Below, in pieces: positions 38,218 to 47,415 of a stretch of DNA of 64,000 nucleotides. The notes below the pieces were generated by a model. The model saw only the letters and a list, made by a program, of their open reading frames with translations, was not told where the DNA came from and made no database searches. Every line of letters starts with the position of its first letter. The stretch's first letter is position 1. The translations under genes were made by a program, and so were the position numbers. Source of the stretch: Pseudomonadota bacterium (GTDB taxonomy: Bacteria; Pseudomonadota; Gammaproteobacteria; Burkholderiales; Burkholderiaceae_C); assembly GCA_021799355.1 (NCBI GenBank), contig JAJZAQ010000003.1, positions 1-64,000 on the forward strand. Reading direction: 5' to 3'.

Positions 38218-39384
38218 GTGACCCGCAGCACGCTGCTCCCGTCGTTGCCCTTGCCTGCCGTCGACGCGGCGCGGGCTGCGCCCAGTGCTTTTTTCATCGG
38301 CCTGATGTCGGGCACGTCGCTCGACGGCGTGGACGGGGTGGTGCTGCACCTGCCGGCGCAGGGACGCCCGCAGGTGGTGGCGCACGCCGCCTGCACCCTG
38401 CCGCCGGCCCTGCGCGACGAACTGCTGGCGCTCAACGCCGCCGGCGCCGACGAACTGCACCGCAGCGCCGTTGCCGCGCAGCGGCTCGCCGCGCTCTACG
38501 CCGACGTCGTGGCCGAACTGCTGCAGCGCAGCGGGCTGCGCGCTGCGGACGTGGCCGCGATCGGCGCGCATGGGCAGACGGTGCGTCACCGCCCCGATCT
38601 GGGCTATACCGTGCAACTGGGGGCGCCGGCGCTGCTCGCCGAGCGCAGCGGCATTGCCGTGGTCGCCGACTTCCGCAGCCGCGACGTGGCCGCCGGCGGC
38701 CAGGGCGCGCCGCTGGTGCCGGCGTTTCACCGCGCGGTGTTCGCCGTGGCCGACACCGATGTGGCCGTGCTCAACCTTGGCGGCTTCGCCAACCTCAGCC
38801 TGCTGTGCGCCGACGGCCGCACGCTGGGTTTCGACACCGGCCCGGGCAACGTGCTGCTCGACCACTGGGCGCAGCGCCACACCGGGCAGCGATTCGATGC
38901 CGCGGGCGCCTGGGGGGCCGGGGGGACGGTGTTGCCGGATTTGCTCGGTGCCATGCTCGCCGACGGCTACTTTCAACGCCCCCCGCCCAAGAGCACCGGG
39001 CGCGACGCTTTCCATCCGCGCTGGCTCGACCGGCTGCTCGCCGCGGCCGCACCCGACGCCGCGCCGCAGGACGTGCAGGCGACGCTGGCGGCGCTGACGG
39101 CGCAGTCCGTGGCCGACGCGCTGCGCCGTACCTTGCCCACGGTGCAGCGGTTGGTGGTCTGCGGCGGCGGCGCGCGCAATGTCGATGTGTTGCGCCGGTT
39201 GCAGGCGGCGCTGCCAGGGGTGGAGTGCAGCCTGAGCGATGCGCAGGGCATCCCGGCCGAACAGGTCGAAGCCGCCGCCTTTGCCTGGCTGGCGCAACGC
39301 GCGCTGCACGGCCTGCCGGGCAATCTGCCCGCAGTCACCGGCGCGGCCGGTCCCCGCGTGCTCGGCGCGATCTATCCCGCCTGA
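38218..39384 (+). CDS. anmK: anhydro-N-acetylmuramic acid kinase
   Basis: 388 aa. Phosphorylates and opens 1,6-anhydro-MurNAc released from murein turnover. The signature FIGLMSGTSLDGVDGV is present, as are GFDTGPGNVLLD and CGGGARN of the actin-like ATPase fold. The GTG at 38218 gives a slightly long N-terminus. It lies right after the M23 genes, consistent with muropeptide recycling. Confidence 0.94.
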   Translation: MTRSTLLPSLPLPAVDAARAAPSAFFIGLMSGTSLDGVDGVVLHLPAQGRPQVVAHAACTLPPALRDELLALNAAGADELHRSAVAAQRLAALYADVVAELLQRSGLRAADVAAIGAHGQTVRHRPDLGYTVQLGAPALLAERSGIAVVADFRSRDVAAGGQGAPLVPAFHRAVFAVADTDVAVLNLGGFANLSLLCADGRTLGFDTGPGNVLLDHWAQRHTGQRFDAAGAWGAGGTVLPDLLGAMLADGYFQRPPPKSTGRDAFHPRWLDRLLAAAAPDAAPQDVQATLAALTAQSVADALRRTLPTVQRLVVCGGGARNVDVLRRLQAALPGVECSLSDAQGIPAEQVEAAAFAWLAQRALHGLPGNLPAVTGAAGPRVLGAIYPA

Positions 39385-39443
39385 GGGCGGTGGGCCCGTA
39401 TACCGACGAAAGGCAACGGCCGCGTCGCGTGCTGACTAGGCGA

Positions 39444-39572
39444 TTGAAAAACTGCTGCGGTGGGCCATCTGCGGCGTTGCGCGGTGCTCGCTGCCTCGCC
39501 GATTGGCCTGATCTGTCTCGGTCGCTGCGCGCCGTGCGCCTTGCATCTGGCCATCCTCGCGACGTTTTTCAA
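39444..39572. repeat. 129-bp imperfect inverted-repeat element (MITE-like)
   Basis: Bounded by TTGAAAAAC (39444-39452) and its exact reverse complement GTTTTTCAA (39564-39572). Inner arms also match imperfectly: GGCCATCTGC near 39472 against GCATCTGGCC near 39543. I recall similar TTGAAAAAC...GTTTTTCAA elements in other beta- and gammaproteobacterial genomes, but could not check. It fills the gap between convergent anmK and erpA and could form a long cruciform or serve as a bidirectional transcription barrier. No coding content is supported. Confidence 0.65.
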
Positions 39573-39579
39573 CGGCCTG

Positions 39580-39951
39580 TTACACCGAGAACGACGAGCC
39601 GCAGCCGCAGGTGGTCACGGCGTTGGGGTTTTTGATGACGAACTGCGCGCCTTCGAGCCCTTCCTTGTAGTCGATCTCGGCGCCGACCAGGTATTGCAGG
39701 CTCATGGCGTCGATCAGCAGGGTGACGCCGTTTTTCACCATCTGCGTGTCGTCGTCGTTGACCGATTCGTCGAAGGTGAAGCCGTACTGGAAGCCGGAGC
39801 AGCCGCCACCCTGGACGAACACGCGCAGCTTCAGGTCGGGGTTGCCCTCCTCGTCGATCAGTTCCTTGACCTTGGCCGCGGCGCTGTCGGTAAACAGCAG
39901 CGGCGCGGAGGGGGTGTCGGCGGCGGGGGCGGTGGTGGGCAGGGCGCTCAT
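39580..39951 (-). CDS. erpA: iron-sulfur cluster insertion protein
   Basis: 123 aa A-type carrier that delivers Fe-S clusters to apoproteins. The three cluster cysteines are in [11 protein letters not shown] and [10 protein letters not shown] 20-residue Pro/Ala-rich N-terminus precedes the conserved [21 protein letters not shown] stands before the ATG. Transcribed away from argC's end and toward the inverted-repeat element. Confidence 0.93.
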   Translation of the reverse strand: MSALPTTAPAADTPSAPLLFTDSAAAKVKELIDEEGNPDLKLRVFVQGGGCSGFQYGFTFDESVNDDDTQMVKNGVTLLIDAMSLQYLVGAEIDYKEGLEGAQFVIKNPNAVTTCGCGSSFSV

Positions 39952-40036
39952 GCGGTTCTCCTCAAGATGACCCGAATTTTAGTGCCGCACAAGACCCTGC
40001 ACGGCGCAGCGGCTTTGCGCCGTGGCGCGTGTGCCT

Positions 40037-41095
40037 TCAGGGCAGGACGGCCAGACCTTCCAGCCCGGCGGTTTCCGTCAGGCCGAACATCACGTTCATG
40101 TTCTGCACCGCTTGGCCGGAGGCGCCCTTGGTCAGGTTGTCCTGCACCACCAGGATCATGGCCAGGTCGGGGCGCGGCTTGTGCACCGCCAGCCGCAGTA
40201 CGTTGGCGCCGCGCACCGTGCGCGTTTGCGGCGCGCTGCCGGCAGGCAGCACGTCGACGAACGGTTCGCCGGCGTAGAAGGTCGCGTACAACTGCTGCAG
40301 GTCCACGGCCTGGCCCTGCGGCGTGAGGCGGGCGTAGAGCGTGGCGTGCATGCCGCGGATCATCGGCGCCAGATGCGGCACGAACACGCAATCGACCGCG
40401 CGGCTGTCGGCAGCCACACCGGCGATGCGGCGCAACTGTTCGTTGATTTCCGGGCCGTGGCGATGCCCGCGCACGCCGTAAGCCTTGAAGTTGTCGGCGG
40501 CTTCGCTGAACAGGACATCGACCTCGGCCTTGCGACCCGCGCCCGACACCCCGGAGACGCAGTTGGCGACGAGCTGGCTGGCGTCCACCAGTCCCGCGGT
40601 GCGCAGCAGCGGTGCGAACCCCAGTTGCACCGTGGTCGGGTAGCAGCCCGGATTGGCGACGATGCGCGCCTGCGCGATGGCCTCGCGGTGCAGCTCGACC
40701 AGGCCGTAGACCGCCTGCGGCAGCAGCTCGGGGCAGGCGTGTTCCATGCCGTACCAGCGGGAGAATTCGGCCGGGTCCTGCAGGCGGAAATCGGCCGCCA
40801 GGTCGATCAGCCGCACCCCGGCGTGCAGCAGCGTGCGGGCCTGCGACATGGCCACGCCGTGCGGCGTGGCGAAGAACACCACGTCGCAGCGGTCCAGCGG
40901 CGCGGTCTCGGGAGTGGAAAACGCCAGATCCACCTGTCCGCGCAAACTGGGAAACAGCTCGGCCACGGCCAGGCCGGCCTCCTTGCGCGAGGTGATGGCC
41001 GTGAGCTCGGCGTGCGGATGGCACGCCAGCAGGCGCAACAGTTCCACTCCGGTGTAGCCGGTGCCGCCGACGATGCCGATGCGCAGACGTTTCAT
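40037..41095 (-). CDS. argC: N-acetyl-gamma-glutamyl-phosphate reductase
   Basis: 352 aa, third step of arginine synthesis. N-terminal NADPH motif [17 protein letters not shown], catalytic cysteine in VANPGCYPT, and HRHGPEI near the substrate site. The start [11 protein letters not shown] at 41095 is clear. erpA lies 85 bases downstream, and yajC is divergent. Confidence 0.96.
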   Translation of the reverse strand: MKRLRIGIVGGTGYTGVELLRLLACHPHAELTAITSRKEAGLAVAELFPSLRGQVDLAFSTPETAPLDRCDVVFFATPHGVAMSQARTLLHAGVRLIDLAADFRLQDPAEFSRWYGMEHACPELLPQAVYGLVELHREAIAQARIVANPGCYPTTVQLGFAPLLRTAGLVDASQLVANCVSGVSGAGRKAEVDVLFSEAADNFKAYGVRGHRHGPEINEQLRRIAGVAADSRAVDCVFVPHLAPMIRGMHATLYARLTPQGQAVDLQQLYATFYAGEPFVDVLPAGSAPQTRTVRGANVLRLAVHKPRPDLAMILVVQDNLTKGASGQAVQNMNVMFGLTETAGLEGLAVLP

Positions 41096-41267
41096 GGTGC
41101 GAAAATGCGGAAAAAACCATGATGTTATGCGCGGTGTGTGACCGCTGTGCGCGCCGCGGCGCATGCTCCGGTTTGCCGCAAGGCTGCGCGGCTTTGCGAC
41201 AATAAGAGGTTGACCGTCCCCGGCGCTGCGCCGGGATGCCGATGATTCTGCTCTTCGCCCAACGCCC

Positions 41268-41603
41268 ATGAACTTCATTTCCGTCGCCCACGCCCAGGCT
41301 GCCGCACCCGCGCCGAGCGCCGGCTCCACCTTGATGAGCCTGCTGCCCATCATCGTGATGTTCGTCATCCTTTACTTCATCATGCTGCGGCCGCAGATGA
41401 AAAAGCAAAAAGAGCTGCGCGCCATGCTCGCCGCGCTGGCCAAGGGCGATGAAGTCGTCACCACCGGCGGGATGGTGGGCAAAATCAGCAAACTCAACGA
41501 CACCTACGTGTCGCTGGAAATCGCGCCGAACACCGAAGTGATGGTGCAGCGCAGCGCGGTGACCATGGTGCTGCCCAAGGGCACGCTCAAGAGCGGAGTC
41601 TGA
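41268..41603 (+). CDS. yajC: Sec translocon accessory subunit YajC
   Basis: 111 aa. One transmembrane helix (~23-42, [19 protein letters not shown]) and a basic cytoplasmic domain with the [10 protein letters not shown] and [13 protein letters not shown] blocks of the family. First gene of yajC-secD-secF. tgt and queA, common upstream neighbours, are not here; argC is divergent instead. A 7-bp GC hairpin lies in the leader near 41219-41235. Confidence 0.95.
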   Translation: MNFISVAHAQAAAPAPSAGSTLMSLLPIIVMFVILYFIMLRPQMKKQKELRAMLAALAKGDEVVTTGGMVGKISKLNDTYVSLEIAPNTEVMVQRSAVTMVLPKGTLKSGV

Positions 41604-41689
41604 CCGCAGGCCCGCGCCGGGCGTGTCCCGGCGCGCCGTTTTCATCCGCATTCGCGCCAGGCCGTGGCGGATGCATCGAGGTCGTTGCT

Positions 41690-43654
41690 ATGAATCGTTA
41701 TCCCTGGTGGAAATACCTCATCATGGTCGTCGTGCTGGCCGTGGGCGTGGTGTATGCGCTGCCCAACCTGTACGGCGAATCGCCCTCGGTGCAGATTTCC
41801 AGCACCGGCAGCAGCAAGGTGGACGACGCGCTGCTGCGCAAAGGCGAGCAGATCCTTGCCGCCGCCGGGTACAGGCCCGACTCGGCCGATTTCAACGGCA
41901 CGACGGTGAACTACCGCTTCAGCAACACCAACGTGCAGCTCAAGGCGCGCGACGTGCTGGCGCACGCGCTCAACCCCGATCCGGCCGACCCGAAATACGT
42001 CGTCGCCGTCAACCTGCTGTCACGCTCGCCCGCCTGGCTGACGGCGCTGGGGGCCAACCCCATGTACCTCGGCCTGGATCTGCGCGGCGGCGTGCACTTC
42101 CTGCTGCAGGTGGACATGCAGGCGGCGGTGCACAAAAAGCTCGATTCGATCGCCGGCGAGCTGCGCCGCGAGCTGCGCGACAAGGACGCGCGCTACACCA
42201 AGCTCGACCGCGTCGGTGACCACATCGAAGGCGTGTTCGTCGATGCCGCGGCGCTGGACCAGGCCAGGCAGCTCATCGCCCGCCAGCACCCCGATCTGCA
42301 ACTGGCGCCGCAGCCGCCGGCCGGGCCCAACAGCCTGTCGGCCAGCCTGACGGCGGCGGCGGTCAAGCAGGAAGAGGATTACGCGATCAAGCAGAACATC
42401 CAGACGCTGCACAACCGCATCAACGAACTCGGCGTGGCCGAGCCGATCATCCAGCAGCAGGGCAGCGACCGCGTGGTCGTCGAGCTGCCGGGCATTCAGG
42501 ACGTGGCCCGCGCCAAGGACATCCTGGGTCGCACCGCCAGCCTGGAAGTGCGCATGGTCGACGACAGCGCCGCGGCGCAGGCGGCGCTGGCCGGGCAGGG
42601 GCCGCTGCCGCCGGGCGACCAGATTTTCCCCGACCGCAGCGGCGGCAAGCTGGCGGTCAAGCGCGACGTGCTGCTCACCGGCGACAACCTCACCGACGCC
42701 CAACCCGGCTTCGACCAGCAGACCAACGAACCCGCGGTGTTCCTCACCCTCGACTCCAAAGGGGCGCGCATTTTCCAGGAGGTCACGCGCGACAACGTCG
42801 GCAAGCGCACGGCGATGATCCTGTTCGACCGCGGCCGCGGCGAAATCATCACCGCCCCGGTCATCCGCAGCGAAATCGCCGGCGGCCGGGTGCAGATCTC
42901 GGGCAATATGACGGTACAGGAAGCCAACGACACCGCGCTGCTGCTGCGCGCCGGCGCGCTGGCCGCGCCGATGACCATCATCGAGGAGCGCACCGTCGGC
43001 CCCAGCCTCGGACAGCAGAACATCAGCCAGGGCTTCCATTCTGTCACCTGGGGCTTCGTCGCCATCGTCGTGTTCATGTCGGTGTACTACATGTTCTTCG
43101 GCGTGGTGTCGTCGATCGCGCTGGCGGTCAACCTGCTGCTGTTGGTGGCGGTGCTGTCGATGCTGCAGGCCACGCTGACCCTGCCGGGCATCGCCGCGAT
43201 GGCGCTGGCGCTGGGCATGGCGATCGACTCCAACGTGCTGATCAACGAGCGCATCCGCGAAGAGCTACGCAACGGCGCCAGCCCGCAAAACGCCATTTTC
43301 CACGGCTACGAGCGCGCCTGGGCGACGATTTTCGACTCCAACGTCACCACGCTGATCGCCGGGGTCGCGCTGCTGATTTTCGGCTCGGGCGCGGTGCGCG
43401 GCTTTGCCGTGGTGCATGTGCTGGGCATCCTCACCTCGATGTTCTCCGCGGTGTTCTTCTCCCGCGGCATCATCAACCTGTGGTACGGCCGCCGCCGCCG
43501 GCTGCACAGCATTTCCATCGGCCAGGTGTGGAAGCCCGAGGCGGCGCCTGCCACGGCGCTGCCCGGGCAGACCGCGGCTGACGCCACCAGGCCGGCCAAA
43601 CCGCTGGCCGCACCCACGCCGCGCAGTACCAAGCCGCGTCGCCGGCTGCATTGA
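41690..43654 (+). CDS. secD: protein translocase subunit SecD
   Basis: 654 aa. Six membrane helices with a large periplasmic domain after the first. GLDLRGGVHFLLQVD is the family hallmark; the C-terminal RND-like helices carry GIAAMALALGMAIDSNVLINERIREEL. Uses proton-motive force to pull preproteins out of SecYEG. A short basic C-terminal tail (RSTKPRRRLH) follows the last helix. Confidence 0.97.
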   Translation: MNRYPWWKYLIMVVVLAVGVVYALPNLYGESPSVQISSTGSSKVDDALLRKGEQILAAAGYRPDSADFNGTTVNYRFSNTNVQLKARDVLAHALNPDPADPKYVVAVNLLSRSPAWLTALGANPMYLGLDLRGGVHFLLQVDMQAAVHKKLDSIAGELRRELRDKDARYTKLDRVGDHIEGVFVDAAALDQARQLIARQHPDLQLAPQPPAGPNSLSASLTAAAVKQEEDYAIKQNIQTLHNRINELGVAEPIIQQQGSDRVVVELPGIQDVARAKDILGRTASLEVRMVDDSAAAQAALAGQGPLPPGDQIFPDRSGGKLAVKRDVLLTGDNLTDAQPGFDQQTNEPAVFLTLDSKGARIFQEVTRDNVGKRTAMILFDRGRGEIITAPVIRSEIAGGRVQISGNMTVQEANDTALLLRAGALAAPMTIIEERTVGPSLGQQNISQGFHSVTWGFVAIVVFMSVYYMFFGVVSSIALAVNLLLLVAVLSMLQATLTLPGIAAMALALGMAIDSNVLINERIREELRNGASPQNAIFHGYERAWATIFDSNVTTLIAGVALLIFGSGAVRGFAVVHVLGILTSMFSAVFFSRGIINLWYGRRRRLHSISIGQVWKPEAAPATALPGQTAADATRPAKPLAAPTPRSTKPRRRLH

Positions 43655-43693
43655 ACCCCGCAGCCGCCCACCCTTTCCGACCGAAGGCCCATC

Positions 43694-44650
43694 ATGGAAT
43701 TTTTCCGCATCCGGCGCGACATTCCGTTCATGCGCAATGCGCTGGTTTTCAACATCATCTCGGCGGTGCTGTTCGCCGCGGCGGTGATTTTTTTGTTCAC
43801 CCGCGGGCTGAACCTGTCGATCGAGTTCACCGGCGGCACGGTGATGGAGGTCGGCTACAGCCAGGGCGCCAATCTCGACGCCATCCGCGCCACCCTGTCC
43901 AAGCTCGGCTACGCCGACGCGCAGGTGCAGGCCTACGGCAACGCCAATGACGTGGTCATCCGCCTGCCGCTGCACAAGGGCGAAACCAGCTCCGAGCAGA
44001 GCGCCCGGGTCATGGCCGGGCTGCTGGCCGCCGACCCGCACGCGCAGCAGCGGCGCACCGAGTTCGTCGGCCCGCAGGTCGGCTCCGAGCTCGCCACCGA
44101 CGGCCTGAAGGCGCTGGCGCTGGTGGTCGTGGGCATCGTGGTGTATCTGGCGGTGCGTTTCGAGTGGAAGTTCGCCGTCGCCGCGATCCTTGCCAACCTG
44201 CACGACGTGATCATCGTGCTGGGTTGTTTTGCCTTGTTCCAGTGGGAGTTTTCGCTGCCGGTGCTCGCCGCCGTGCTCGCCGTGCTCGGCTACTCGGTCA
44301 ACGAGTCGGTGGTGATTTTCGACCGCGTGCGCGAGAACTTCCGCAAGTACCGCAAGTACACCACGGTGCAGGTCATCGACAGCGCCATCACCAGCACCAT
44401 CAGCCGCACCGTCATCACCCACGGCTCGACCCTGGCGATGGCGTTTTCCATGTTCTTTTTCGGCGGCCCGGCGCTGCATTACTTCGCGCTGGCGCTGATC
44501 ATCGGCATTTCGATGAGCATCTACAGCTCGGTGTTCGTCGCCGCGGCGCTGGCGATGTGGTTCGGCGTCAAACGCGAAGACCTGATCAAACCGGGCGGCA
44601 ACAAGCCGAGCGGCAGCAGCAACGATCCGAACGCCGGCGCCGTAGTGTGA
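43694..44650 (+). CDS. secF: protein translocase subunit SecF
   Basis: 318 aa partner of SecD. LSIEFTGGTVMEV in the first periplasmic stretch and GYSVNESVVIFDRVRENFR in helix 4 are diagnostic. It begins 39 bases after secD and is followed by a strong terminator, ending the operon. Confidence 0.97.
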   Translation: MEFFRIRRDIPFMRNALVFNIISAVLFAAAVIFLFTRGLNLSIEFTGGTVMEVGYSQGANLDAIRATLSKLGYADAQVQAYGNANDVVIRLPLHKGETSSEQSARVMAGLLAADPHAQQRRTEFVGPQVGSELATDGLKALALVVVGIVVYLAVRFEWKFAVAAILANLHDVIIVLGCFALFQWEFSLPVLAAVLAVLGYSVNESVVIFDRVRENFRKYRKYTTVQVIDSAITSTISRTVITHGSTLAMAFSMFFFGGPALHYFALALIIGISMSIYSSVFVAAALAMWFGVKREDLIKPGGNKPSGSSNDPNAGAVV

Positions 44651-44691
44651 GCAGGCCGCGCAGCCCGCCCGCTCCCGGCGATGGCGCGAAC

Positions 44692-44719
44692 AAAAAGGCC
44701 CGCAGTCGCGGGCCTTTTT
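44692..44719. terminator. bidirectional intrinsic terminator after secF
   Basis: A-tract 44692-44696, GGCCCGC (44697-44703), AGTC loop, GCGGGCC (44708-44714), TTTTT (44715-44719). It works on both strands, so it also ends the convergent lipoprotein gene whose stop lies at 44742. Confidence 0.9.
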
Positions 44720-44741
44720 GCTGCTGATCGCGTTCCGGTTT

Positions 44742-45626
44742 TTAGTTGAAGCTGAAGCTCGCCGTCGAGCCGGAGTTGATCGTCCGGTATGCCGTGGTGT
44801 AGTCCGCCGACACCGTGGCGAGGTTGGTCCAGTTGAGCAGATTGGCGCTGTACGGATCGTCGGTGTTGGTGCCGTTGGGCGTCATGGTCGCCAGATACTG
44901 CGCCACGCCGAGCATGGCCTGGCCGTAGCTGGCGTTGGGGTCGGAGGCCGGGTTGCCGGGAATCGCGGTGGCCAGGTTGCCCACGCCGCTGATGCCCAGT
45001 TGCGCGGCGACGTTGCCCAGGTTGTTCTGGTAGGTGGCCACGGTGAAGCCGTTGATCGGGTTGCCGCGGGCCACGGCGAAGGTGGTCAGCGGCGTGATGT
45101 TGGTCGATACCGTGCCGCCGCCGCCGACGTTGACCACTGCCTGCAGCGTGGTGTTGCTGGCGATGAAGTAATTGGTCGAGGTGGTGGTGAGAAAGCTCAG
45201 ATTGGTCGAAGTGAGCGGGTTGAGCGTGTAGCTCTTGAGCGCACTGCTGCTGGCGCCGAACTGGTAGCTGCCGCCAGACGCCTGCAGCAGCACCGGGCCG
45301 TAGACGCCGTTGAGCAGGTTGAAGCTGAAGCTGCCGTTGGCCGCCGTGGTCTGGCAGGTTGCCGCCGGGGTGATGTTGTAGGTGTAGGGCAGCGCGCCGT
45401 AGTTGATGGTGTAAAGCGGCGAACCGTTGGCGAGAAAGGCGTAGGCGCAGACGGTGGCGCCGGCCACCGGGCCGCCCGAGGTGTCTCCGGGGTATTGCGG
45501 GCCCATGAGCACCTGGCCGGTGACGATGGAGCCTTCGTATTGCGCGCTGGAGCCGCCACCGCCACAGGCGGTCAGCAGCAGGCTGGCCAGCAGCGTCAGT
45601 CCGAGGGGGAGTCGAGAGCGTTGCAT
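44742..45626 (-). CDS. hypothetical Ser/Thr/Asn-rich lipoprotein
   Basis: 294 aa. Lipoprotein signal with lipobox LLTAC (C21) followed by a GGGGSS spacer, so it is predicted to be tethered to the outer membrane. Residues ~35-105 resemble a carboxypeptidase-regulatory/transthyretin-like beta-sandwich (VAGATVCAYAF ... ANGSFSFNL). The rest is rich in Ser, Thr, Asn and Gly, unlike neighbouring proteins. No catalytic motif seen. It is flanked by the secF terminator and smg, with no partner genes. Function unknown; a surface-exposed protein is the best guess. Confidence 0.65.
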   Translation of the reverse strand: MQRSRLPLGLTLLASLLLTACGGGGSSAQYEGSIVTGQVLMGPQYPGDTSGGPVAGATVCAYAFLANGSPLYTINYGALPYTYNITPAATCQTTAANGSFSFNLLNGVYGPVLLQASGGSYQFGASSSALKSYTLNPLTSTNLSFLTTTSTNYFIASNTTLQAVVNVGGGGTVSTNITPLTTFAVARGNPINGFTVATYQNNLGNVAAQLGISGVGNLATAIPGNPASDPNASYGQAMLGVAQYLATMTPNGTNTDDPYSANLLNWTNLATVSADYTTAYRTINSGSTASFSFN

Positions 45627-45693
45627 GCGGATCTTTCAGAAAGAGGCTGCGGTTGGGCGGACGGCAGGAGCCGACGCCGAAGCGGCGGGCCGT

Positions 45694-46152
45694 TCAGTGC
45701 ACCACGCGGTCAGCGGCCTCGGCGAACAGTTCGTCGAGGATGAGCGCGTCGGGCTCTTCGTCCAGGCGCCAGAAAATCATCAGCACGATGGTCTTGAGGT
45801 GTTCGGGGGGCAGGGGCTGCATGCCGGTGGCCAGCGCGCGCTCGATGGTCAGCTCGCGCAGGTGGGGTTTGAGCACGCCGGCGGCTTCGAGAAAGTTGAG
45901 GTAGCCGATGGCCTCCAGCCCCAGGCAGTCGATTTCCTGCGGGGCGTACAGCCGGATCGAGCGGGCGTCGGGTGCCTGCTGCGTCTGCAGTCCGCCCACG
46001 GCGTCGTCGAGCCCGCGCAGCCAGTCGAGCGCTTCATGGATATCGTCGTTCTCGAACCCGGCAGCGCTGAGTTTGCGCGAGAGCTGGCCGAACTCGGGGC
46101 AGGCCTGCGGGTGCCAATACGACTCGTACAAGTACATCAGGATGTCGAACAT
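45694..46152 (-). CDS. smg: Smg/DUF494 family protein
   Basis: 152 aa. Begins MFDILMYLYESYWH and ends LILDELFAEAADRVVH, as in Smg proteins found next to dprA in proteobacteria. Acidic, soluble, no signal peptide. Molecular role undefined. The neighbourhood smg-dprA-LysM-def-fmt is conserved. Confidence 0.9.
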   Translation of the reverse strand: MFDILMYLYESYWHPQACPEFGQLSRKLSAAGFENDDIHEALDWLRGLDDAVGGLQTQQAPDARSIRLYAPQEIDCLGLEAIGYLNFLEAAGVLKPHLRELTIERALATGMQPLPPEHLKTIVLMIFWRLDEEPDALILDELFAEAADRVVH

Positions 46153-46254
46153 GCGGCCATTCTATGCACAGCGCCATGACGTGTCGGCAGGCGGGGCGTG
46201 CCATCGTCGTGCCGCGCCGCGCCGGCGTGCGACCGGCGCAGCCGTTGCCGCGTC

Positions 46255-47388
46255 TCAGGCGCGGGCGATGCGCTGAAACCGCCCGCCGGGCAGCCGGGCG
46301 ACGTGGCCCTGCAGTTCGAGGTCGAGCAGCCGCGCGCCCAGGCGGTCCGCGCTCCAGCCGGTGCGCGCGGCCAGCTCGTCGAAACTGCGGATGTCGTATC
46401 CCAGCGCGCGCAGCACGTCGCAGTCCGGGGCTTGGCCGTCGTCGCCGGCTGGGCTTGCCGGCGCGGCTGGACCCGCCGCAGGCGGTGGAGCCTGCCAGCC
46501 GAATTCTTCGAGCACGTCCTGCGCCGTCTCCACCAGTTTGGCGCCGTCGCGGATGAGGCGGTGGCAGCCATGTGCCAACGGGTTGTGGATCGAGCCGGGA
46601 AGGGCGAACACCTCGCGCCCCTGTTCGGCGGCGAGCCGCGCGGTGATGAGCGAGCCCGAGTGTGTCGCCGCCTCGACCACGAGCACGCCGCGCGACAGCC
46701 CGCTGATGAGGCGGTTGCGCCGCGGAAAGTTGCCTTTGGCCGGCGGTGTGCCCAGGGGGAATTCGGACAGCAGCAGGCCGTGCGCGGCCACGGCGTGCGC
46801 CAGGTCGCGGTGGCGCGCCGGGTAGACGCGGTCGCAACCGGTGCCGAGCACGGCGATGGTCGAGCCCGGACGGGGGCCGTCGGCGGCCAGCGCGCCGCGG
46901 TGCGCCGCGGCATCGATGCCCAGGGCGAAGCCGGACACGATGGTGACGCCCAGCGCGCTGAACGCCCGGGCGAAGGCGTAGGCGTCGCGCTCGCCCTGCG
47001 CCGTGGGGTTGCGCGCGCCGACCATCGCCAGCCGGCGCGGGGCGTCGAGCAGCGCGGTGTGGCCGACGGCGTAGAGCAGCGGTGGCGGGTCGGGCAGGTC
47101 GAGCAGGCTGCGCGGGTAGGCAGCGTCGTCCAGTGCGATGCAGGCGTGTGCGGGTTGCGCCGCCCAGTCGATGGTACGGGCGATGAGGTCGCGGGTGGCG
47201 GCGTCGGGCGCGCCGCTCAGCGCGGCAGCCACGGCGGCGCCGGCAACGCGCGCCAGCGCGGCGTGCGGGGTGTGCAGGATCTGTTGCGGCGGGCCGAACG
47301 CGGTCAGGAGCTGGCGGGCCAGGACCGGCCCCACCCCGGGCGCCAGCGTCAGCCGCAGCCAGGCGGCCAGTTCGTCGGCGGCGATCAT
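46255..47388 (-). CDS. dprA: DNA processing protein DprA
   Basis: 377 aa. Binds incoming single-stranded DNA and loads RecA during natural transformation. N-terminal helix-hairpin-helix (LAPGVGPVLARQLLTAFG), Rossmann-like core with GARNPTAQG, SGFALGIDAAAHRGAL and FPRRNRLISGLS, and a C-terminal winged-helix (RTGWSADRLGARLLDLELQGHVARLPGGRF). No other competence gene is in the window. Confidence 0.94.
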   Translation of the reverse strand: MIAADELAAWLRLTLAPGVGPVLARQLLTAFGPPQQILHTPHAALARVAGAAVAAALSGAPDAATRDLIARTIDWAAQPAHACIALDDAAYPRSLLDLPDPPPLLYAVGHTALLDAPRRLAMVGARNPTAQGERDAYAFARAFSALGVTIVSGFALGIDAAAHRGALAADGPRPGSTIAVLGTGCDRVYPARHRDLAHAVAAHGLLLSEFPLGTPPAKGNFPRRNRLISGLSRGVLVVEAATHSGSLITARLAAEQGREVFALPGSIHNPLAHGCHRLIRDGAKLVETAQDVLEEFGWQAPPPAAGPAAPASPAGDDGQAPDCDVLRALGYDIRSFDELAARTGWSADRLGARLLDLELQGHVARLPGGRFQRIARA

Positions 47389-47415
47389 GCGCGGGGGCCG
47401 CGCCGCGGCGGCGCG

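Noticed and set aside
39372-39572. Minus-strand 66-codon frame across the inverted-repeat element
   Set aside because: Produced by the repeat element itself; no start context and no protein-like features.
44718-45743. Plus-strand 341-codon frame opposite the lipoprotein gene
   Set aside because: No ribosome-binding site or recognisable domain. The minus-strand frame has a perfect lipoprotein signal and uses the shared terminator.
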